DNA from: Ostreococcus mediterraneus
Taxonomy: Eukaryota > Chlorophyta > Mamiellophyceae > Mamiellales > Bathycoccaceae
NCBI GenBank assembly: GCA_012295225.1
Contig: WMKK01000002.1
Coordinates: 919,949 to 983,948, forward strand
Length of the DNA stretch: 64,000 bases
Reading direction: 5' to 3'
How positions within the stretch are numbered: the stretch's first letter is position 1; each line of letters begins with the position of its first letter. The translations under genes were made by a program, and so were the position numbers. The notes under the pieces are model-generated. The model was not told the origin of the DNA and did not search any database. It was given only the letters and a program-made list of their open reading frames with translations. Below, piece by piece: positions 49,107 through 59,280 of the stretch.

Positions 49107-49260
49107 CACGGCGACGACGACGCGCTGTCGCGCCCAGCCGTTGGCCTCGGTCTGTCGCGCAGAAAATTGAAAAAAAAATGGGTGCGCGTCGCCGGTGACG
49201 TTAGGGTCTAGACTTTCATACTGTTTACCCATACATATATATACCTGGCTTTTGTCTGCC

Positions 49261-51504
49261 ATGATTGGTGTTGGCCAAGGCGCGATTGCGCGCGCGTCAC
49301 ACGTCGTCGTGCGCGCGTCGCGTGGCGTCGCGCGAGAGATGTTATCCCAGCGCGATGCGTCGTGGAAGGCTGTCGTGCCCGAACACGGCGCCACGGCGGG
49401 GGAACGCGAACCCGGGGATGACCCGGACGCGCTGACGCGCGCGTTAGATGATGGTGGATTCTTAGGACGACGTCGCGCGCGCGCCGAGACCGCGGCGAAC
49501 GAGGGCGAGGAAGCGGGTGTGAGTGATGAATACGTGACGGATATCGAAGATATCGATGACGACGACGACGGCGATAAATATTATGACGACTACGACGACT
49601 ACGACGAGGACAATGGCGTTGGGCGCGCGGGAGACGCGAGCGCGGATGAGAGCGACGGCGAAGGATTGGGCGACGCCGAGCTCGGAAGATCGCGTGGGAA
49701 TCGTCAAGATGTTAGCACAGCACCGTTATTGCGAAACATGGGCGCGACAACGTCATCATCGGCGCGGTGTCAAAAGAGTAGTGGAACGAGTCGACAAAGT
49801 CGACGTTTAGGTGGGGCGGGACGAGGCAAGAAGTCGACGGTGATTGCGCTGCGGCGTAAAGCTGAACGTCGCGCGTACAAACCAGTGACGTTTCCCTTGC
49901 TTATTCGATTGTTTGGTTTATACGTGACGTTTATGATATTGAATTTCGCATTCATCATCGTCACCGCACTAGGGGCGTTGATCAATCCGTTCCAAGAGGC
50001 AGTAATTGAGCTGAATGCGTTGGAAAATGTCGTTTGGTTATTTATTAGTTGCGCGAGCTTTGTAGCTATACCCTCGTGCGTGGCGCACGTTAGCGGATAT
50101 CTCACCTGGCCACCCGTGTGGCTTGAGCAATTTCCTGAGCGTGGTAAATTGCTCGAGGAGCTTGGAGGGAAGATTTACTTTCGCTTCCACGTCGCACGAG
50201 ACACCAAGCCAGTCGCTGTGAAGCGGGCAGTGGACGTAGCGGTAGATATTCTATCACGCTCCATACCTAGCCCGCTATGGGAAGTTGAAGTAGTCACTAT
50301 GAAAGAATTAGGTGTGTCCGCTACCGGGGTGAGTGAGTTGGTGGTGCCGGTTGATATGTACAACAGCGTGAATAGCTCGAGCACTTTGCTCGAATACGCT
50401 ACGCGAGCTAGCACGGCGAGCTGGGGAGATTGGGTAGTGCACATGGGGTCCGACGCACTATTGAACGTGCGCGCGGTTGACGCAGTGTTAGCACACTGCG
50501 CCCGCGAGACTCGTTTGGCTGCGTTGTCGGGACGGGGCGAAACTCATGTGCGTCGGCTCGCTCAAGGAGCAGTCCTCCCCGGCATCACGCGCACGGCTAA
50601 TTCCTTTGTTGATGGCGTTGAGAATGTATTCCAGTGGATTCCTGCCATGGCGGAATGTATTCGCGCGGGAGAGTCGTATGGAGCGTTGCGTGTGATGTAT
50701 GCGCGTCATTCGCGGGTTGTCGCTCCAATTCCGAACACATACTTGGTCGTTCCCAACGAGCTCGAACTTGCCGTCGGTTTTGGGAACATGGACGTACACG
50801 ATGGGTTTGAACTCACGTCTTTTGCGCTTCGATGTTCAAACAATGGAGTCAAATTTTCATGGCTCGATGCGGGCGTACACGTGCCCATTGTGGCAAACAT
50901 TTGGAAATTATTCAAAGTTCGGGCGAGGGATCATCACAGTGCGTTGGTGTTGATGCGCGACGAAGCCGCGCTTGATCACACGCATCGGGCCTCACTATCG
51001 CTCGCATGCGTGAGCGCTGGGTTTTCGACGATTGCGCCAGTCCTCACAGCGTTTTCTCCTTGGTTTTTGCATCGAAGCGGAGTGGACACTTTTGCTGTTT
51101 CGTGCGTCGTGGGCTTTATCACGGCATGCGTCACGTTCAAATACGCCATCGGCTTTTACAAGAGTGCTTCCGCTATTGACCTCGCGAGAGGCTCTCCGGG
51201 ATTGATTTTGTACAGCATATTGTTCGTCATGACGATTGTACTCACGCCGGTGTTTTGCGTCTTTGAATTCATCGCTCTGTGTACTTCAATTTTCTACAGC
51301 CCCAATTATTTTGGAGCTGAAAAGCACTCGATGCGAGCTCCCGTCGTCAAAATCCTTTCAAACGACGACGACGACGATTGGCCAGAAAGAGGTAGAGTTC
51401 GTGAAGTACTCTTAGAGGACAAAGGTGCGTCATCATCTTCATCACCAGTAGAGGCGCCTGGATCGAGACACTGGCGTCGCGGTTCAGCCGGCAAGGATAA
51501 TTAA
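49261..51504 (+). CDS. Egghead/BRE-3-like membrane glycosyltransferase (GT2 type)
   Basis: Start at 49261 (MIGVGQGAIARAS), 747 residues. An acidic disordered lead is followed by two TM helices (PLLIRLFGLYVTFMILNFAF and VVWLFISCASFVAIP). The central domain resembles egghead, the beta-1,4-mannosyltransferase of glycosphingolipid synthesis: WVVHMGSDALL where egghead has its acceptor/DxD region, QWIPAMAECIRAGESYGALR and VHDGFELTSFALRC. Three or more TM helices close the protein (for example LILYSILFVMTIVLTPVF). The match is distant and the usual DxD pair is replaced by GSD, so activity and substrate are uncertain. It is divergent from the coiled-coil gene. Confidence 0.6.
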   Translation: MIGVGQGAIARASHVVVRASRGVAREMLSQRDASWKAVVPEHGATAGEREPGDDPDALTRALDDGGFLGRRRARAETAANEGEEAGVSDEYVTDIEDIDDDDDGDKYYDDYDDYDEDNGVGRAGDASADESDGEGLGDAELGRSRGNRQDVSTAPLLRNMGATTSSSARCQKSSGTSRQSRRLGGAGRGKKSTVIALRRKAERRAYKPVTFPLLIRLFGLYVTFMILNFAFIIVTALGALINPFQEAVIELNALENVVWLFISCASFVAIPSCVAHVSGYLTWPPVWLEQFPERGKLLEELGGKIYFRFHVARDTKPVAVKRAVDVAVDILSRSIPSPLWEVEVVTMKELGVSATGVSELVVPVDMYNSVNSSSTLLEYATRASTASWGDWVVHMGSDALLNVRAVDAVLAHCARETRLAALSGRGETHVRRLAQGAVLPGITRTANSFVDGVENVFQWIPAMAECIRAGESYGALRVMYARHSRVVAPIPNTYLVVPNELELAVGFGNMDVHDGFELTSFALRCSNNGVKFSWLDAGVHVPIVANIWKLFKVRARDHHSALVLMRDEAALDHTHRASLSLACVSAGFSTIAPVLTAFSPWFLHRSGVDTFAVSCVVGFITACVTFKYAIGFYKSASAIDLARGSPGLILYSILFVMTIVLTPVFCVFEFIALCTSIFYSPNYFGAEKHSMRAPVVKILSNDDDDDWPERGRVREVLLEDKGASSSSSPVEAPGSRHWRRGSAGKDN

Positions 51505-51646
51505 ACGTTGCTTATTGAAGTGTAACAAACAGATCTTATTAGAGGAGTATTTTACGTTTTCTTACAACATTATTATTTTCACAACAACAACAACACAATC
51601 ACAAAGATTACAACAACGTGTCGTGAGCGCGAGCGGGCATAGCAGG

Positions 51647-53164
51647 TTATGACGCGTATGTCAAAGCAGAGAAGATGGACATCGGTGACATGCCGACTTG
51701 ATCCATCGTCGCACGCTTTTCCTTGACGTAGTCCGTGAGATTCAACTGACTCATCGATACGCCTATACTGCTCACGGGAGACGACGTATCAGCACGAAGC
51801 ATACCACCCATGACTCGAGCTGCGGGAGTTATGGCAGTGGAAGACGAGTCCTCCATTATTTGAGCCAGCGCAGACTCCTTCACCAAAGCGCTAGTGTCCA
51901 CGACTTCGTACATGTAGTCGCCATAAAGCATGAGTGCAGCATCATGGCGAGCACGACTTCGATCGCCACAAGCGTCATGCGCGCAAGCAACTCGGAAACC
52001 AGCATTAAATGCACCGAAGATTGAGTGTTGCACGCACACTGACGTAATCAACCCGGCGACGACGATGGTGTGCACTCCAGCGGCTTTCAACTCAGGCGCC
52101 AATTCAGGGGCGTGTATGAATGCACCAAAAGTGTCTTTATTCACGATAATTTCGCCCTCTATCGGAGTAGCAAAATCTTCTACGACGTCTGGATCAATCT
52201 CATACGCCCGACGTCCAGGATTCAAACGCTTGAATTGCTGAAGCCATGGGCAGGCGTCTTGAGAATACGAAGCTTTGACGTGAATGACGCGCGCGTCATT
52301 TTCTCGCGCACATTTGAGAAGCTTACTGACGTTGACCGGCAAATCGGGAAACGCTCTTTTGATTTCGGGCGCAAGCGACCAATACACGGGCTGCAAGTCA
52401 ATCAACATCAAAGCCACACCCTTCCCAAACCGTATCGGGCCGTGCTCGTGTTCGGCGCGCAAGTGGCCCAAATCAGCCTCTGACGCATACGATCGCGCCA
52501 TACCAAGCGGACGATTTCCACTGTTTTTATTAGCAACGGGAATGCGTCGTCGCGCACTGGATAAACCTAGTCTTGAAATCGGCGGCTTACCAGCGGTCCT
52601 CGTCGGCGAATGTGCAAGGCTTGGCACCTTTTCGTCTACGTCGCCCATGGCGAACGACCGGGAAAATAATGTCGCGCGATTGAGTTCCGCCGCACTCATC
52701 ACGCGCTTCACCATGTGAGGTACTGTTTGCGAGTGTTCTTCACGCTCGAACATGATCGCCGCTCGGTTATCTTCGGGCGTTCCCACAAGCGAGCCTTCGC
52801 GCGGCGTCATCTCTTTGACTCGTTCGTCGTCTTCGTCGGTGCCCAACGACCGCGAGAACATCGTAGCCCGGTTGAGTTCTGCCGCGCTCATCTCCCGACG
52901 CATCATAGGTATATTTTGATAATGATGTTCCCTACGCGCGTCGCACATCATCGCCGATCGGTTGTCTTCGGGCGTTCCAGACCCTAAAAACTCGTCGTCA
53001 CCGTCATCCACATCGGTCGACGCCAGAGGCACCATCGCGCGCGCGGGCACCGATCGCGCGCCGTCGTCGTCGGCGTCGTCGTCGCCGACGATGACGCGAC
53101 GCGATGATACATTGTTCGTGTTCGTCGTCGTCGCGTCGTCGTCTCGGAGTAGTCGAGATAACAT

Positions 53165-53199
<35 letters not shown>

Positions 53200-53224
53200 G
53201 TGACGTTCGCGTCGTTTCGTGCAC
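51647..53224 (-). CDS. Isochorismatase-family hydrolase with duplicated N-terminal module
   Basis: 525 residues (a start at 53164 is also possible). The C-terminal half is a cysteine-hydrolase domain: LMLIDLQ (Asp), EIIVNKDTFGAF (Lys) and GLITSVCVQHS (Cys), so the Asp-Lys-Cys triad is intact. Relatives cleave isochorismate, nicotinamide or other small amides. The N-terminal half is disordered and carries two copies of a 65-residue module with GTPEDNR and MSAAELNRAT(M/L)FSRS. Some algal relatives in this family are linked to ureide or nicotinamide use, but no substrate can be assigned. It is tail-to-head with the OB-CCCH methyltransferase gene. Confidence 0.8.
52620..52985 (-). repeat. Two tandem 65-codon modules in the hydrolase leader
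   Basis: The anchors CGGTTGTCTTCGGGCGTTCC (52958-52977) and CGGTTATCTTCGGGCGTTCC (52763-52782) lie 195 bp apart. The coded modules share GTPEDNR-(S/A)A, an H-x-Q-x-(I/V)-P segment and MSAAELNRAT-x-FSRS, with one indel. Confidence 0.85.
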
Positions 53225-53371
53225 CTCGCTCTCGTTCGCGACGTTTCGCGATCTCGCCCGAGGGGGCGCTGAAAAGGCGAGGCGCAGGCGGGCTGAACTG
53301 TGGCGACGGCCACCTTTGCGCGGCGACGGGATGCGCGCACAGCAGAGATCTGCTAGTACTAAGACGATGAC

Positions 53372-54616
53372 TTACAGTATGTCGCTATGACTATGACTAC
53401 GGGCATCACCCAAGGAGTACACCACCTGATTCGCGCCTTCCATGTCGAGGTGCGCGACGCGCGCGCGCGTTTTAAGCACCAAGTACTCGACGAGCTGTAA
53501 CCGTTCCGTGACTAAGTCGCCCTTGGCATCTCTACGATGCGGAAACAGTTCGGGAAATACACAACACGGTACAATGGCGAACGGTTTGTTGTATTCCATC
53601 GCGAAATCCACGATAGCTTCGGTAGCCTCATCAGGGTGCATACCAATCACAACCGAACACTCGGCAAATGCGTTGAAATTTTCAGGTGTAAATTCCTGGC
53701 GAACTTGTTCGCACAACGGAGGAGTCTCGCTCGAAACCTTGAACTTTTTCAAATACTTGTGTTGCGACTTGTTCAGTTTACGCTCTCGCGGCTCTACAAG
53801 AGTAGATTTGATATTACGTTTGGTGTGCAACTCAAACGAAACATCGCCGCGTCCACCCGCCACATCGAGTACACCGTCGCCTCGACGGAGGACGTCTTTG
53901 CCAAACGTCGAGCACAGAAATTCAGCGAATATTTGCGCCCGCATGGATTTGCTCGCCACGGTTTCGCCATGAGGATCACCATATGTCGATATCGCGATTT
54001 GTCTCCTATTTGCCTTGCGTGCAACAATCCAGTTCGCTCGGGCTTGACGGTCGTGCGCGTACGCGCACGCGTCCCCTTTGGCGCAGACGCCGTTATTCAT
54101 GAAAAATTTACACGGCGATGGCGTTACCATGCTAGGCGCCGCTGCTCCTCCTGCGCGTACGTGCTCGGCACGGTTGAAACATTTCCCGGGATTCTTTGTG
54201 TTCCAGCATTCCACTACTCGCACGGCGTGCGTCATTTGTACGCTCCATTCGCCGTGCGCGTTGTCATCCTCTTTCCGACGGCTGAGCGAGCCTAGCACTT
54301 CCACGACGTTCCCGAGTTTCAGCATGGTCTTTTGCGCCCGCGCGAGCGCGGCATCGTCGGGGAATGTACCTATGCCTGATTTCGCCACCGCTTCGATCAG
54401 GTCTATGGTCGATAGATCCGTCGTCGCCGTCGCTTGTGCAACGCTCGTGCTCGAATCGGCGTCGCAGTTTCGACACGGAAATACGCCGTGAAGTGTCGTC
54501 CCGTTCTCATCCTTGGCTAATTCACACGCGATATCGTAAAACGCCAATCTTTTCGACACCCGCCGTCGCCCTACGATCCGACCGACGACGCGCACATCCG
54601 TCGTCGTCACCGTCAT
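53372..54616 (-). CDS. OB-fold / CCCH zinc finger / methyltransferase fusion protein
   Basis: 414 residues. Residues about 7-135 look like an OB-fold nucleic-acid-binding domain of the tRNA-synthetase anticodon type (VRVVGRIVGRRRVSKRLAFY). A classical C-x8-C-x5-C-x3-H finger follows at 169-188, typical of RNA-binding proteins. A class I methyltransferase starts at 249 (VLDVAGGRGDVSFEL), with IGMHPDEATEAIVD and AIVPCCVFPELFPH. The combination suggests an RNA or tRNA methyltransferase that grips its substrate with two RNA-binding modules. The exact target is unknown and I cannot place it in a named family. Confidence 0.75.
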   Translation of the reverse strand: MTVTTTDVRVVGRIVGRRRVSKRLAFYDIACELAKDENGTTLHGVFPCRNCDADSSTSVAQATATTDLSTIDLIEAVAKSGIGTFPDDAALARAQKTMLKLGNVVEVLGSLSRRKEDDNAHGEWSVQMTHAVRVVECWNTKNPGKCFNRAEHVRAGGAAAPSMVTPSPCKFFMNNGVCAKGDACAYAHDRQARANWIVARKANRRQIAISTYGDPHGETVASKSMRAQIFAEFLCSTFGKDVLRRGDGVLDVAGGRGDVSFELHTKRNIKSTLVEPRERKLNKSQHKYLKKFKVSSETPPLCEQVRQEFTPENFNAFAECSVVIGMHPDEATEAIVDFAMEYNKPFAIVPCCVFPELFPHRRDAKGDLVTERLQLVEYLVLKTRARVAHLDMEGANQVVYSLGDARSHSHSDIL

Positions 54617-54704
54617 CGTCGGCGTCGGCGTGCGTCAAGGTGTGTGAAGGCGTCACTCGCGCGCGTGCAGGCAGCCAGCGACAAAAGCAACACGACGAAG
54701 ATAC

Positions 54705-55496
54705 ATGGATAACATACTGAACACCTATGCATCGTCTTCAGAAGATAACGACCACGGCGATGAGGCGTTTGTCGGGCCGTCGCGCCCGCCGCCGACGGAA
54801 GCTTTCATACAACAAGGAGAGACCGTAACAAATCACGAGATTGATGATGTCGAGGACGTCGCTGGGCCCTCGCGTCCACCGACTGGAGATGAAGCACGTG
54901 ATGCCGACATTGCCGACGACGATGTTCGCATCGCGTGGTTGCGCAGTTTGTGTGAAGAGCCGCCACGAGAGGTACAGGAGAAAGATTCGACGTGTAGCGC
55001 ACCAGAACGCTACGCGGCACGCATTGAACTTCCGCCTGTGGCCACAGAGAGCGCAAACGCGAATGCGTCGCAAGAGAAAGTGATTGAAATCTTGCTTGAT
55101 GCGCGTAGGCTAAAAGTCACGCCAGGTGATGTGATTTTCGCCTCTTCAGCGTTTACAAACCCAGATTTCTTGCAGAGGTGCGCCTTGGACATTGGCTCTC
55201 CGCAGGCGCGCGGTACAGGCGTGCGAATGCCTTTGATTAGTGCCAAACACGCGCTCGACTCGAGTGATTATTACCAAGCACTCGCAGCACAGCAACGTAA
55301 GGCGACAGAGAAGCACTTGGCTGCGAGGAATGGGATTTCGTTCACATCGGCTGCTACTCAGGCTCCAGTAGAAAAACACGTTTTGTCTTCGGCGTCGACT
55401 GTTGATGCCGGGCAAAAGGCTGCGGCTGCGGCTGCAATCGCAAAAGCTCGCGTTGAAGCGCGCATAGCTTTGCAGAAAGCGGGAAAGTTGCACTAA
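54705..55496 (+). CDS. SAP30BP/HCNGP-like nuclear protein
   Basis: 263 residues. It starts ILNTYASSSEDND, like the short acidic lead of HCNGP proteins. The core has KVIEILLDARRLKV, then SSAFTNPDFLQRCALDIG and DSSDYYQALAAQQRKATEKH, matching the family block of NPDILEKL followed by SDYYDAL. The tail is Ala/Lys-rich (AIAKARVEARIALQKAGKLH). SAP30BP is a nuclear regulator tied to transcriptional repression and to splicing of short introns through SF3B. The 3' end of this gene has a copy at 63262-63334 (see that entry). Confidence 0.8.
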   Translation: MDNILNTYASSSEDNDHGDEAFVGPSRPPPTEAFIQQGETVTNHEIDDVEDVAGPSRPPTGDEARDADIADDDVRIAWLRSLCEEPPREVQEKDSTCSAPERYAARIELPPVATESANANASQEKVIEILLDARRLKVTPGDVIFASSAFTNPDFLQRCALDIGSPQARGTGVRMPLISAKHALDSSDYYQALAAQQRKATEKHLAARNGISFTSAATQAPVEKHVLSSASTVDAGQKAAAAAAIAKARVEARIALQKAGKLH

Positions 55497-55743
55497 GTGA
55501 TAAGGAGAGGGCTTTAGAATTAGATTAGCTCGGTTAACGCCGCTTTGAATATGCGCTGTACGAGGACGTATTATCGGACGCTGTCGAGCAAGCGCGGTCG
55601 CAAACGTGGCGCGCAGAGCGATGTATAGGGCGCAGGTAGTAGAGGTAGGCGAAAAGCCGTGTAATTTTGTAGTGATAGTGTACTTTTTCTTTTTCATTAC
55701 AACATGCTCGTGGAAGTGTCTAAAAGTGCAAAAGAGAATAGTG

Positions 55744-58700
55744 TCACAGTAGTTGAGGAGCGTGTGAACCGAAACTCTTGAATCGCAATTTGACGATGGC
55801 TTGTTCAGGATCGAAGCGGTAGCGATTAATGCGTTTTTGAGCCTTTTCTCTCGCTTTCTCGCGCTCGGCGCGTAGTCTTGCGCGCTCTTTGCGGCGAGCC
55901 TCGCGTGCTTCGAGCTTCAATCGTTTTTGTTCGATGGCTTCTTCCAGCTCTTCTGCAGTCATTCTCGACTTTTCTTTCTTTTTCTCAGCCGGCTTTCCTT
56001 CTTTACCTTTCTCCTTATTCGGCATTGGGCGTTTGAAGCGCGTGGGCGTCGGCTCTGGAACCACCGCTTTCTTTTCTTTGGCGGCTTCAGCGACTGGGTT
56101 TTTGGACCTCATTGACCTTGACGTCATGCTATGCATCGCGCTGTACGCACGTGAAAACATGCCTGGCCCATCGTCGGAATCAGAATCCACCTCCTTTGCC
56201 TTGGCTTGATTGTCTTCCAGAAATCCCAAAAATATCAGGATTCGCTCAATCAGCGTATACTCGACAAACTCGTGCGCGTCCTCCTCGGAAAGCTCAGATT
56301 CGCTTTCTTCGTCTTCGTCTTCGTCGTCATCGTCAAGCATATCATCTTCGTCGTCTTCTGTATCAGTGTCGTCCAAGTCTTCCGCATACTTGTTAGAGCT
56401 GATTAGAACGGCGTTCTCTTTCACATTCACAGCAGTTGCTTTTTTCGGTTTTGCCTCCACCACTTTCGTTTCTTTAGTGAATGTCGGCTCCCGTTTCAAT
56501 AGGTCAGCAATCTCACCAACACCAGCAGTATGTGAGCGCTTGAGTACTTCCGGGGTATGTCCTTTTGTTTTCAGCACGGTGCTCTCTCTCTCCAGAACGC
56601 TATGAACATATTCTGAGTCGTCGGCCTTCTCTGCGTCGGCAAGCGGTTCGTCGCGCCCCTTGAATGTCGCCTGTTGTCCAACTTGAATTTTTGACGACTT
56701 TTGGCGTCCGAGTAAAGAGAGTTTTTTCAAAGAACCTAAAACTGATAAGGCTGGCTTTTCACGACCAGTTTCAACGGTCTCGTTTGCAAATGATCTACCC
56801 AATTCTTTGCTCATCTTTGAGGGCATGAGCTCAGTTTCTGAATCAGTCGAAGCAACGTCGTCGCCTTCCTCGTCGACGGCGGCGCCAAAGTCATCCTCGC
56901 TGTCTTCATCTTCTGATGGCTCCAACTCTTTGAAAACTGTCAAATACTTTGTCCGATAAATATACTTGTTCGATGCAACTTGCAGAACTTTTCCTGGAAG
57001 AGCATTATCCGTGGGTATCTCTGGAGCGATGAAACCTTCGAGAATGAGTTTCGTCCAATCTGCACTAGATGCCACCAAAGCTGCGGCTTCTTCTTCTTTT
57101 TTCTTTGCTTCGCGCTCATCATCAGATTCTGTGTTCTCTTTTTTATTCTTCAGTTTTGCGAGTTCCTTTTGCTTCGCTTGCTCTTGTGCGTCAATACTCG
57201 TGTCAATGGACTCTAGAATGCGTGCGTACCACGCTGGCTTGTTTGCGTCTTTTTTCGCGTCGTCATCGCCATTCATATTTATATTTAAATCTGAAGCCCC
57301 AATGTGGACTGATGAACTTCGTCCTTTATCTTTATCACGCAATTGTTTTGGAATTTCTCTCGCGCTCGCGCGACTGCCGTACGCACCAACCGGTCGAACT
57401 TTGTCTGCGCCGCTGAATAAAGTATAACCTTGCTTGTGCCCAAACTGTTCCAAATACGATGGTGCGCCACGCGCGGTTTTAGTGTGCTCGAGAAAAGCAA
57501 ACATGAGCTCTTTACGCTTCATCGCGCGCACGTGCTTCCGATAAATTTGTTCAGTGATTCTAATAGTATCTCCTAATACTGCACCATTTACGCCATCCAA
57601 ATCAAGTCCAGTCTCTGCACACGACTCAAAACTGAACAGCTGAATAAAGCCGACGATACCAGTGCCAGAACTCACAAGTTTGCACCCTTGTTGACTTTGC
57701 GACGCCATTTTGAGCAAATTTTGTACTTGCACTTGAGAATACAGAAAAGTATCTTCATCAATTTTGAATTCATCGCTGAAACGTGCAATCTTTGCAACGC
57801 GATACGCCGTTTTCCTCGCGTCGTTTGTTACAATCATGTAGTGTGTCCTGGTTTCAAATAATTGAAAGCCATTCGCCTCGCGCAGTTCCTTGATTCTTCT
57901 TTTCGATCGTTCGATGTGAGGATTGGGAATGACCAACGGCGGCCCACCAGGTTGACGAATCGTGCGCGATACATTCGCTAAATCCCAGTCTGAATCATCC
58001 GTGTCGCCACCGTATCGGATGTGCGAGTCGGGATTGGACATTGAAGAAAACTGGCCACGAAAAACATCCAACTTTTTCTTTTTCTTCGACTCTTGTAACT
58101 CTCGCTCTTGTTCCTGAATGAATATTTCACGCAAGCGCCGCGTCGCCTCTTCTACGTGCGCTTCGCTGTGTGAAGTACCAAACCGTCCCATTTTTGCAGG
58201 CGCGAAAGGAAAATGGACTTGACAGTACGATGCGTACTGCACTCGATCTTTAGGTCCCAACGTAGTCGTTGGCAGCCCATTACACGTGCACACAGGAAAC
58301 TGCGATAAACCGTTGGTTTTCGTAAAAAGCGACGTTCTCAGACGCATGTCTGCGGCATCCGCGGCGTCGTCGGCGGCGTCTGAAGCAATCGACGCTCTGT
58401 CTACTTGGTCTTCTAATTTCTCAGCTGCGGCTTCTAAAAGTGCTTGCGAGGCGTTGTGCTTAGCCCTAAGTTCCTCAGTGCGTGACTTCCGCGCCGCTAG
58501 TTCGCCTTTGATGCAGCGAAATCGAGTCTTTGACTTGGGCGACATCGGAGGCGTCAGACTTCGACCCCCATCGCCGTGTTCTCCTCCTCGCACAAGGCCA
58601 AACTCTTCGTCGCTATCTGTTGGGGTGAAGTACTCTATGTCGTCATCTGTAACGTGCCGAATGTGGTCCTGCCGTGTCAATATCCCTCGTAGTGAAAGAC

Positions 58701-59280
58701 CCGGTGGTTGCTTCGTTTTCCCTTTCGCTTCATCTTCTTCGTTCCACTCCGCGGTATCTTTTCCGTTTTCTTGCTCAGACGAGCTCGAGCCGCTTGAACT
58801 TGACGATGACGAGCTCGTCGATCTACTACTACTACTACTACTACTAGAAGATGACGACGATGACGATGACGTTGACAAAGATCGTGACGATGGCGTGGCC
58901 TTCACGTCGTCTGGCGCATCCAAGTTATATCTCGGTTTATATGGGTTTAACACCGCGGCGAAACCAGAAATCGCACTCTCGTCATCCTCGTGTTCGTCAT
59001 CCTCACCGCTGTCACCTTGTCTTTTCCAACCCGCGATGGCTAAATCCTTCTCAACTTTCACCTCATCGTCTCTTTTCACATGAAACGCACGCGATGGTTG
59101 TTGCGTCAAGCCACCAACGTCCGCACCATCATTCGTGCTCGCCTCCTCGCCAACACCTTTGTCTTGGTTTAGGTCGCCCACGTCCGTCGCGGGAATGGCG
59201 TTATCGCCGTCGATGACGACGTCACGTCTATCATCTGTCACCTTGACGTCGGCGTTGCCAGGTTCTACCGAGGTCGCCAT
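55744..59280 (-). CDS. SAC-domain-like protein (FIG4/Sac-type N-terminal module), no visible catalytic motif
   Basis: 1178 residues. The N-terminal third is disordered with long serine runs. At about 450-560 the sequence reads like the N-terminal module of SAC phosphoinositide phosphatases such as FIG4: NGFQLFETRTHYMIV, AYRVAKIARFSD, LYSQVQVQNLL and GTGIVGFIQLF. Helices follow (RITEQIYRKHVRAMKRKELM) and a conserved-looking segment near 760-820 (WTKLILEGFIAPEIP, KYIYRTKYLTVF). I do not see the CX5R phosphatase box. The C-terminus is acidic and then a strong basic helix (about 1100-1160, AEELEEAIEQKRLKLEAREAR). It may be a pseudo-SAC scaffold, but the similarity is by eye only. Confidence 0.6.
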   Translation of the reverse strand: MATSVEPGNADVKVTDDRRDVVIDGDNAIPATDVGDLNQDKGVGEEASTNDGADVGGLTQQPSRAFHVKRDDEVKVEKDLAIAGWKRQGDSGEDDEHEDDESAISGFAAVLNPYKPRYNLDAPDDVKATPSSRSLSTSSSSSSSSSSSSSSSRSTSSSSSSSSGSSSSEQENGKDTAEWNEEDEAKGKTKQPPGLSLRGILTRQDHIRHVTDDDIEYFTPTDSDEEFGLVRGGEHGDGGRSLTPPMSPKSKTRFRCIKGELAARKSRTEELRAKHNASQALLEAAAEKLEDQVDRASIASDAADDAADAADMRLRTSLFTKTNGLSQFPVCTCNGLPTTTLGPKDRVQYASYCQVHFPFAPAKMGRFGTSHSEAHVEEATRRLREIFIQEQERELQESKKKKKLDVFRGQFSSMSNPDSHIRYGGDTDDSDWDLANVSRTIRQPGGPPLVIPNPHIERSKRRIKELREANGFQLFETRTHYMIVTNDARKTAYRVAKIARFSDEFKIDEDTFLYSQVQVQNLLKMASQSQQGCKLVSSGTGIVGFIQLFSFESCAETGLDLDGVNGAVLGDTIRITEQIYRKHVRAMKRKELMFAFLEHTKTARGAPSYLEQFGHKQGYTLFSGADKVRPVGAYGSRASAREIPKQLRDKDKGRSSSVHIGASDLNINMNGDDDAKKDANKPAWYARILESIDTSIDAQEQAKQKELAKLKNKKENTESDDEREAKKKEEEAAALVASSADWTKLILEGFIAPEIPTDNALPGKVLQVASNKYIYRTKYLTVFKELEPSEDEDSEDDFGAAVDEEGDDVASTDSETELMPSKMSKELGRSFANETVETGREKPALSVLGSLKKLSLLGRQKSSKIQVGQQATFKGRDEPLADAEKADDSEYVHSVLERESTVLKTKGHTPEVLKRSHTAGVGEIADLLKREPTFTKETKVVEAKPKKATAVNVKENAVLISSNKYAEDLDDTDTEDDEDDMLDDDDEDEDEESESELSEEDAHEFVEYTLIERILIFLGFLEDNQAKAKEVDSDSDDGPGMFSRAYSAMHSMTSRSMRSKNPVAEAAKEKKAVVPEPTPTRFKRPMPNKEKGKEGKPAEKKKEKSRMTAEELEEAIEQKRLKLEAREARRKERARLRAEREKAREKAQKRINRYRFDPEQAIVKLRFKSFGSHAPQLL

